Shown in pieces: positions 7,435 through 12,464 of a stretch of DNA of 12,464 bases. Each line of letters begins with the position of its first letter. Within the stretch, counting starts at the first letter, position 1. The DNA is from an uncultured Paracoccaceae bacterium. GTDB lineage: Bacteria > Pseudomonadota > Alphaproteobacteria > Rhodobacterales > Rhodobacteraceae. The stretch is from positions 1 to 12,464 of the forward strand of contig CALFSV010000108.1 in the NCBI GenBank assembly GCA_937916485.1, in the 5' to 3' direction. The translations under genes were made by a program, and so were the position numbers. The notes under the pieces were generated by a model. It was given only the letters and a program-made list of their open reading frames with translations, searched no databases and was not told the DNA's origin.

Positions 7435-8816
7435 TTCCCAGCAAGGCTCCAATACCCATCAAAGATGTCTTCTAATTTGGGTTCACGCGATGAAATTTCG
7501 CGAATAATTTTTGTTGATTGTAGAAAGTGGCGATAGTTCACATTTTCATTCACAGAATTGCCCCCCCATGTGCCACACCCCATCGACAGGGAAAAGGGCA
7601 TGCCATTAGTGAACGATCCACCCGTCGCAAATGTATGCGCCTGATTAACAATGATCCGACTGGTGGGGATTGCCGTTGCCAAGGTATACGCGCGCTCATC
7701 CAATGCAGAATGTAATCCCACCGAATGCCCTGCCCCCTGATAAGCCTGAATTTTATGCGTCATATCCAAAGCAGCGTCAAAATCAGACGCGCAATACAGA
7801 GCCAAAACACGGCTAAGTTTTTCGCCAGACAGCGGATGATCCGGACCTATACCTGATGTCGGCACAACCAAAAATTCAGTCCCCTCTGGCACGTCCACAT
7901 CAAGGGCAGCAATCATTTTATCCGCATCTTGTGCAATGACCGAACGGTTCAAATGCCCATCCGGCCATAGTTTGGATACCAACGCTGCCTCATCCGCATA
8001 AAACGCACCACCTGCGCGCGCGAGTGCAGCAATGAAATCATCGTAAACTGCATCCACCACAACAACCGAATTTTCCGAGCTGCAAGAAGTGGCATTATCA
8101 AAGCATTTAGACGCCCGAATTTTTGCTGCAGCCCCATCCAAATCTGCGGTTTCATCTACGATCACTGTCACATTTCCAGCGCCTACAGCAACTGCTGGGG
8201 TCCCTGCGGTTTGTGCGCGATGCACGTTGTTTTGGCTGCCCGTGCAGACGATCATATCACACTGATCCATCAATGTTTGTGTCTTTTCTTTGGACCCAGG
8301 TGTGGGGATCATTTGCACCAGTGCGGGATCCTCGCCAATTTTCGCAAACTCGGCATGGATATATTCAAGCAACAGTTCACAACAGGCTACCCCCTTAGGC
8401 GATGGCGCGACCACAATTGAATTGCCGCATTTCAACGCATTGATTATGTTATTAGCAGGTGTAGCCGCAGGGTTTGTTGAGGGCACAATCGCACCCACAA
8501 CCCCTTTGGGGCGGGCAATTTCCGTAATCCCTGTTTTAGGATCATCCGACATAACACCAAAGGTCACCACATTTTGAATATCCTGCATTAGACCTAATGT
8601 TTTACGATGATTTTTAATGATCTTATCAGGAACATTTCCCAGCCCTGTAGTTTCCACGGCCAATTCTGCCAAACGCCGATTGCGGGCGGGTTCCATAATC
8701 ACCCATGCCACAGCTTGCGCAGCGTGGTCATAGCGCTGCTGCGATCCATTTTTTTCGTACTCTGCCTGTGCGATGCGCGAATGCGCAACAATCGCCTGAA
8801 CGCCAGTATCCGTCAT
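7431..8816 (-). CDS. sauS: CoA-acylating aldehyde dehydrogenase, sulfoacetaldehyde dehydrogenase-like
   Basis: This 461-residue enzyme belongs to the acylating aldehyde dehydrogenase group (EutE/SucD/SauS-like), which interconverts acyl-CoA plus NAD(P)H with the free aldehyde plus CoA. Visible landmarks are RPKGVVGAIVPSTNP (102-116, nucleotide-binding region), VGAGNV (211-216), and NATSCSSEN (241-249) with catalytic cysteine C245. It also has the C-terminal segments FATGGSFTNGMP (396-407) and GCGTWGGNSVNENVNYRHF (413-431), which I associate with SauS-type enzymes. No microcompartment targeting extension is evident at the N-terminus and no shell genes are nearby, which argues against an ethanolamine role. 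The start ATG at 8816 has GGAG about 8 bases upstream. It lies 31 bp after tctA and overlaps the ligase start. The proposed reaction is sulfoacetyl-CoA reduced to sulfoacetaldehyde. The enzyme class is secure; the substrate is inferred. Confidence 0.82.
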   Translation of the reverse strand: MTDTGVQAIVAHSRIAQAEYEKNGSQQRYDHAAQAVAWVIMEPARNRRLAELAVETTGLGNVPDKIIKNHRKTLGLMQDIQNVVTFGVMSDDPKTGITEIARPKGVVGAIVPSTNPAATPANNIINALKCGNSIVVAPSPKGVACCELLLEYIHAEFAKIGEDPALVQMIPTPGSKEKTQTLMDQCDMIVCTGSQNNVHRAQTAGTPAVAVGAGNVTVIVDETADLDGAAAKIRASKCFDNATSCSSENSVVVVDAVYDDFIAALARAGGAFYADEAALVSKLWPDGHLNRSVIAQDADKMIAALDVDVPEGTEFLVVPTSGIGPDHPLSGEKLSRVLALYCASDFDAALDMTHKIQAYQGAGHSVGLHSALDERAYTLATAIPTSRIIVNQAHTFATGGSFTNGMPFSLSMGCGTWGGNSVNENVNYRHFLQSTKIIREISSREPKLEDIFDGYWSLAGK

Positions 8817-8847
8817 TCCATAAACTCCGTTTCAGGTTACCCCAGCC

Positions 8848-10338
8848 TTATGCCTTTGTCTTAATTGAGGTAAACGCGCGGTAGATGTTTGATGCAAGAG
8901 TGATTACACCTGCAGCGATCAAAATTGCACAAATTGGACGAGAAAAATACGTGCCCAAATCGTAATGCACCATCTGCATGCCTTGCGCGAAATTTTGTTC
9001 GCCAATTTTACCAAGAATCAAACCTAGTACAATTGCAGGGATCGAAAACCCAGAACGGCGCAGCAGATACCCAATAATGCCTGCTAGGAACATTACCATC
9101 ACATCCAAAACCAAACCACGTCCGATATAAGCCCCTGTTGTGGCCAACATCAAAATAAGCGGTGCCAAGAACTGGAATGGGATTTTCAATAGGTTCAAAA
9201 TAGTTTTGGTTTCTAAAACACCAATGATCAGGATGGACAAATTGGCGTAGAACATCGCCGCAAACACAATCCAAATCAGATCAGGTGACAGCATAAAAAC
9301 CAATGGACCAGGTTGCAGATCATGCATTTGGAACACCGCAACCATCATCGCGGTTAATGCGCCTCCCGGCAGACCCAATGCCAACAGCGGGATCATCGCC
9401 GCACCCGTTGCCGCGTTGTTTGCGGTTTCTGCGGAAATAACCCCTTCTAGTTTACCCTTGCCAAACTCCTCTGGGTTTTTGGACCACCGCACAGCTTCGC
9501 CATAACTCATGAAAGCGGCGAGCGTGGCGCCAATGCCCGGCAGGATGCCACAGAAAAACCCAACTAGGATAGATCGCAGCACAGCGATTTTATGCATCCA
9601 TAGTTCAATAAAAGATGGAAACGTCATGCTGACTTTGGGTGCCTGGTATTTACCGCTGGCCTTCTTCTCAGCCTGAACAAAGATTTCTGAAACCGCAAAG
9701 AACCCCAAGATCGCAGGGATAAACGCAATACCAGCGGCTAAATCAGTCATGCCAAAATTATAACGGTTGATGCCTCCCACCGGATCTTGACCAATGGTTG
9801 CGATCAACAATCCGATTAGGACCGACATCCAGCCTTTCCAAATGGTGCGCGCCCCAACGGATGAGGCGACGATTAGACCAAAGAAAACAAGAGCAAAGAT
9901 TTCAGGCGGGCCAATGTTGCGGATCGCCCAATTTGCTAATGGTTCGGTTGCGGCCATCATAACGAGGGCCGATGCAATGCCCCCAATGGCCGAACACAAC
10001 ACGGCTGCGCCAACAGCCTTTCCCGATTGGCCTTTTTGCGTCATGGGGTAGCCATCAAACGCGGTTGGAGCATTTTCGGCGGATCCAGGAATGTTGAACA
10101 AAATTGCAGTAATCGCACCGCCATAGGTCCCAGTACAGTAAATGACCGCAAACAACATAACGCCCTGTGCAGGTTCCAGGCTTGCGGTAAAGGGCAACAA
10201 AATCGCCGCAAGTGTCAGCATACTAACCCCGGGGATTGCCCCAAACAACATGCCGCCCACGACGCCAAAGACGAAGATGCCTATCGTGAAGGGATCACCA
10301 AAAAGAGCTGCGGAACCCGCTAAAAAATTCTCGATCAT
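8848..10338 (-). CDS. tctA: Tripartite tricarboxylate transporter, large membrane subunit TctA
   Basis: This 496-residue inner-membrane protein has the usual TctA length and about ten to twelve hydrophobic segments. The family's internal duplication is visible: GAIPGVS (33-39) pairs with GILPGIG (264-270), and GTYGGAITAILFNIPG (70-85) pairs with NNAATGAAMIPLLALGLPG (307-325). These form the re-entrant, likely substrate- and ion-binding loops. FDGYPM (94-99) is also typical. It forms the translocation pore with TctB and takes substrate from the TctC periplasmic protein, driven by an ion gradient rather than ATP. The start ATG at 10338 is 6 bp after the tctB stop, with AAGGGA upstream. Its location directly before the acyl-CoA genes suggests uptake of the carboxylate that they activate. 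Confidence 0.92.
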   Translation of the reverse strand: MIENFLAGSAALFGDPFTIGIFVFGVVGGMLFGAIPGVSMLTLAAILLPFTASLEPAQGVMLFAVIYCTGTYGGAITAILFNIPGSAENAPTAFDGYPMTQKGQSGKAVGAAVLCSAIGGIASALVMMAATEPLANWAIRNIGPPEIFALVFFGLIVASSVGARTIWKGWMSVLIGLLIATIGQDPVGGINRYNFGMTDLAAGIAFIPAILGFFAVSEIFVQAEKKASGKYQAPKVSMTFPSFIELWMHKIAVLRSILVGFFCGILPGIGATLAAFMSYGEAVRWSKNPEEFGKGKLEGVISAETANNAATGAAMIPLLALGLPGGALTAMMVAVFQMHDLQPGPLVFMLSPDLIWIVFAAMFYANLSILIIGVLETKTILNLLKIPFQFLAPLILMLATTGAYIGRGLVLDVMVMFLAGIIGYLLRRSGFSIPAIVLGLILGKIGEQNFAQGMQMVHYDLGTYFSRPICAILIAAGVITLASNIYRAFTSIKTKA

Positions 10339-10344
10339 TGCGCT

Positions 10345-10890
10345 TTAAATCCCTTGCAACTTAGCATTCAGTTTCAGCACCCACGCGCTGAAATCATAAA
10401 AGGGTGACACATTGCCTTGGGGCAATGGAGCGTTCAAAATCATTAGGAATAGCCCAATGAAAACACAATAAATAAACAGAGTCATGATCAAGATCACCTT
10501 CCATCTACGTTCGCCAAAAAACCAGATAATTGCGGCAATGAAAAACGGTGCACTAAAGTAAATGCCAATTGGTTTGAGCAGATAGGCAAATATTAACGGC
10601 GTCAGCAGCACGGCTATCATGCGGCGTACAGTTCCGGCCTCACTAAAGTCTGCCTTATCCTCCGATTGGCCCAAAGTTGCCTGTGTCGCGTTGCCATAGC
10701 GATAATGGAACCAAAGATTTCCAAGTGTCGCCAATAGTAAAAATCCAACCACAACTCGTGGCCATGCGGTGGCCCCAAAGATATAGATTTCGATAGGTTG
10801 ATTGAATTCGAATGAAAAGGCGTAAAAAATGCCAGCGATCAACAAAAAAATCGCGGCTTCGATCAGATTACTGAGTGTTAGTCGTCCCAC
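10345..10890 (-). CDS. tctB: Tripartite tricarboxylate transporter, small membrane subunit TctB
   Basis: This is a small DUF1468/TctB-type protein, 181 residues from a GTG at 10890, with hydrophobic segments near residues 9-26, 44-60, 92-110, 114-125 and 132-152. The order between tctC and tctA is the standard one. Start choice: the frame extends upstream to a TTG at 10929, but that codon sits at the loop edge of a strong hairpin, while the GTG has GGGA about 8 bases upstream and gives the family-like N-terminus VGRLTLSNLIEAAIF. The ATG at 10921 is out of frame and closes after 17 codons. TctB is poorly conserved, so the identification relies on size, topology and gene order. Confidence 0.82.
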   Translation of the reverse strand: MGRLTLSNLIEAAIFLLIAGIFYAFSFEFNQPIEIYIFGATAWPRVVVGFLLLATLGNLWFHYRYGNATQATLGQSEDKADFSEAGTVRRMIAVLLTPLIFAYLLKPIGIYFSAPFFIAAIIWFFGERRWKVILIMTLFIYCVFIGLFLMILNAPLPQGNVSPFYDFSAWVLKLNAKLQGI

Positions 10891-10916
10891 AGTATATTCC
10901 CATGCTCGCAGCAGAA

Positions 10917-10942
10917 AACATGGCGCCAAACGGCGCCATGTT
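10917..10942 (-). terminator. Intercistronic hairpin between tctC and tctB
   Basis: AACATGGCGCC (10917-10927) and GGCGCCATGTT (10932-10942) form a perfect 11-bp stem with a 4-base loop. On the minus-strand transcript the stem lies 18 bases after the tctC stop and ends in UUUU before a C, so it resembles a weak or partial intrinsic terminator. Between a binding-protein gene and its membrane-subunit genes, such a hairpin usually lowers downstream expression or protects the upstream mRNA, giving excess TctC over TctAB. On the plus strand it is also followed by a U-rich run. Confidence 0.75.
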
Positions 10943-10960
10943 ATATTTATTATCTTTTGT

Positions 10961-11974
10961 TTATTTCACGTCTAGGCCCATGGCTTTGTACACTTCGCGA
11001 TACTGCTCGATCGAACGGGCAATCAAATCTTTTGCACCGTTAGTATCACGATAGCTGTCAATCACAGTCATGAATTTTGATTCATTGAATGCCTGGTAGC
11101 TGTCTTCACAATATCCACGCTGAAAAGCCCACTTTAGCCATTCGACGCGATCTACTGGTGCATCTGCATGTACATAGAATCCCCGAAAACGTAGCAATGG
11201 ATCAAAATCCATACCCACTTCTCGGTGCGTTGGCGTATCTGCAAACGCGGCTGGGCGTTCATCAAAGATTGTTAGGATTGGTTTAAATTGACCCGCATCA
11301 AGGAAGTTGCGCACATCACCAGGCTGCTCAAAAAGGGCGTCCACTTGTCCACCCAACAAGGCGCCGTAACGTGGGGCACCCTTGTCGAATGAGATCTGCT
11401 GAATTTTCATGCCACTTGCATCGGTGATAAAGCCCATTGTGACACGCTCCATCGAACCCTCTTTGGATACGTTCGCAATGGTTGCTTTGCCGTTTTGCGC
11501 CTTGACCCATTCTACAAAAGATGGCCAATCGCTAAAACGTGTTTCATTTGTGCGGATATACACCTGACTGAATGTCACCTGGCTAACCACCAGTGGGATC
11601 AAATCATCTGCTGGGTTTGGCATAGATGAATCCAACGCATGCGCAGAGGACGCGTCATCAATGTGTTCCAAAACGTTATATCCATCTGCTGGCGCCGCCA
11701 TATAGGCCGTCATACCAACAGTCCCAGAACCGCCTGGTTTGTGATCGCGGTTGATTGGAATGCCAGTCAGTTCAGTCACCGCTTCGGCCATCGCAGCAGC
11801 TACCTGCCCTGATCCACCTGCAGGACCATATGGTACGATCATTGTCAAAGCACGCTCTGGAAACCCACCAGGTTTGTCAAAAGATGCTTCACCACGTTTA
11901 CACTCAAATGCATACGCCGATCCAGCTGCCATCATCGCAGCACAAAGTGCCGCTGTTCCAATAATATTTCTCAT
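10961..11974 (-). CDS. tctC: Tripartite tricarboxylate transporter, periplasmic binding protein TctC (Bug family)
   Basis: This 337-residue extracytoplasmic solute receptor is close to the usual TctC/Bug length. The signal peptide has a short basic start (MRN), a hydrophobic core and AYA/F cleavage near residue 22. Mature-chain landmarks are FPERALTMIVPYGPAGGSG (38-56) and HKPGGSGTVGM (78-88), the two ligand-loop regions of the family. Bug proteins bind small carboxylates and deliver them to TctAB. The mature chain has only two cysteines, C25 and C289, which could form a periplasmic disulfide. The ATG at 11974 follows an excellent Shine-Dalgarno. It is the first gene of the five-gene minus-strand operon. 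The ligand is not readable from sequence; operon context favours a short carboxylate such as sulfoacetate. Confidence 0.92.
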   Translation of the reverse strand: MRNIIGTAALCAAMMAAGSAYAFECKRGEASFDKPGGFPERALTMIVPYGPAGGSGQVAAAMAEAVTELTGIPINRDHKPGGSGTVGMTAYMAAPADGYNVLEHIDDASSAHALDSSMPNPADDLIPLVVSQVTFSQVYIRTNETRFSDWPSFVEWVKAQNGKATIANVSKEGSMERVTMGFITDASGMKIQQISFDKGAPRYGALLGGQVDALFEQPGDVRNFLDAGQFKPILTIFDERPAAFADTPTHREVGMDFDPLLRFRGFYVHADAPVDRVEWLKWAFQRGYCEDSYQAFNESKFMTVIDSYRDTNGAKDLIARSIEQYREVYKAMGLDVK

Positions 11975-11979
11975 TTTTT

Positions 11980-11988
11980 ACCTCCCTT
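11980..11988 (-). promoter_or_regulatory. Strong ribosome binding site of tctC
   Basis: On the minus strand the sequence reads AAGGGAGGT, followed by five A residues and the ATG. This nearly matches the 16S rRNA anti-Shine-Dalgarno and is much stronger than any other site in the window, consistent with high-level synthesis of the binding protein. Confidence 0.85.
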
Positions 11989-12464
11989 ATGGGTGCCGCA
12001 ACGTAAAATCTTACCCCTAGCTTGCCGAACCGAACCATATGGTTCACATATCAGACAACATCCTCAAAAGGCCCTTTACATCCATGGCACTTAGTCCAGC
12101 TTAACTTTTAATTTATTTCTGTCTATGTTTATTGTATCGTACCAAAATAAGTTTTTCTAACAGTCTGTTATCAGATTTCTAGCGCGGCAGGTTTGCAGTA
12201 CCCGCGCAACAATATGTAATCTTGTTCCGCGCCAGGCTCACTGGAACCCGCAGAGGCATTTCTCCAAATTCGCAAAGCACCATAACTAGATGAGAACAAC
12301 CCACCTGTCCTGGATCGATAAATTGGGGAGGAAACTCTACGCTGATTGCAGTCGTAAGCTACGCCATAAAACAAAACTTATACCTTCCAGTGTTCCAACA
12401 GATAACATGAATGGGGCCCAAACAAAATGAACAAGGCGATGCGCGTAGAGCGTCAACACCTTCC
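11989..12464. other. Upstream region of the tct operon without a convincing gene
   Basis: Apart from the palindrome, the stretch nearest tctC is AT-rich leader. Beyond about 12170 several short frames overlap on the minus strand. One of 67 codons (12171-12374, TTG start, a TAA codon immediately upstream) ends in a coding-like tail, YILLRGYCKPAALEI. Another (12337-12464) enters from the right edge and ends in a hydrophobic stretch. They overlap each other, lack ribosome binding sites and match no family I know. A degraded gene is possible. A plus-strand ATG at 12427 opens a frame to the window edge, too short to judge. Confidence 0.45.
12032..12045. promoter_or_regulatory. Perfect 14-bp palindrome upstream of tctC, candidate operator
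   Basis: GAACCATATGGTTC is a perfect two-fold palindrome whose near edge lies 57 bp upstream of the tctC start codon, in the leader of the five-gene operon. A partial copy of the half-site (GAACCG) lies directly to its left at 12027-12032. Its size and symmetry suit a dimeric repressor or activator site. No convincing -35/-10 pair can be fixed; a TAAGAT hexamer on the minus strand between the palindrome and the Shine-Dalgarno is a possible -10. The cognate regulator is not in the window. Confidence 0.5.

Noticed and set aside
7431..8816. Microcompartment (EutE/PduP-like) aldehyde dehydrogenase
   Set aside because: No targeting extension stands out at the N-terminus and no shell-protein or ethanolamine/propanediol genes are in the window.
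10905..10921. ATG at 10921 as the TctB start
   Set aside because: It is out of frame with TctB and reaches a stop after 17 codons.

Overview
The window looks like a catabolic island from a marine alphaproteobacterium, most likely a Rhodobacteraceae (Roseobacter-group) member. This is inferred from the gene families (TauE/SafE exporters, a TctABC transporter, a roseobacter-style class V aminotransferase), the roughly balanced base composition and the dense, overlapping operons. No rRNA, tRNA, CRISPR array, complete mobile element or origin was seen. No complete transcriptional regulator was seen either.

Layout. (1) 1-415: a left-edge open frame of unknown identity on the minus strand, then a gene-poor stretch with a small AT-rich inverted repeat. 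(2) 416-2315, minus: a class V aminotransferase of the serine-glyoxylate type followed by a TauE/SafE exporter, overlapping by 20 bp. (3) 2316-2385: a 70-bp divergent intergenic region. (4) 2386-5947, plus: a 937-residue FAD plus iron-sulfur 2-hydroxyacid dehydrogenase followed by a second TauE/SafE exporter, overlapping by 17 bp. (5) 5944-11974, minus: a five-gene operon in the order tctC, tctB, tctA, sauS-like CoA-acylating aldehyde dehydrogenase, sauT-like AMP-forming acyl-CoA ligase. It meets unit 4 tail to tail, with the two stop codons sharing one CTAG. (6) 11975-12464: a leader with a strong Shine-Dalgarno and a perfect 14-bp palindrome, then a stretch with no convincing gene.

Reading of the system. 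The TctC binding protein and TctAB membrane subunits would take up a small carboxylate. The ligase would make its CoA thioester and the dehydrogenase would reduce that to an aldehyde. This ligase and dehydrogenase pair matches the known sulfoacetate route (SauT then SauS, giving sulfoacetaldehyde), and two TauE-family exporters, typical outlets for sulfite or sulfonates, support a C2/C3 sulfonate. The aminotransferase could act on sulfoacetaldehyde, sulfopyruvate or glyoxylate. The flavoprotein could oxidise a 2-hydroxyacid such as sulfolactate or glycolate. No desulfonating enzyme (Xsc, SuyAB, CuyA or a glycyl-radical lyase) is present, so C-S cleavage is either encoded elsewhere or done in an unrecognised way. 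The substrate is inferred. A non-sulfonate carboxylate route through glyoxylate remains possible.
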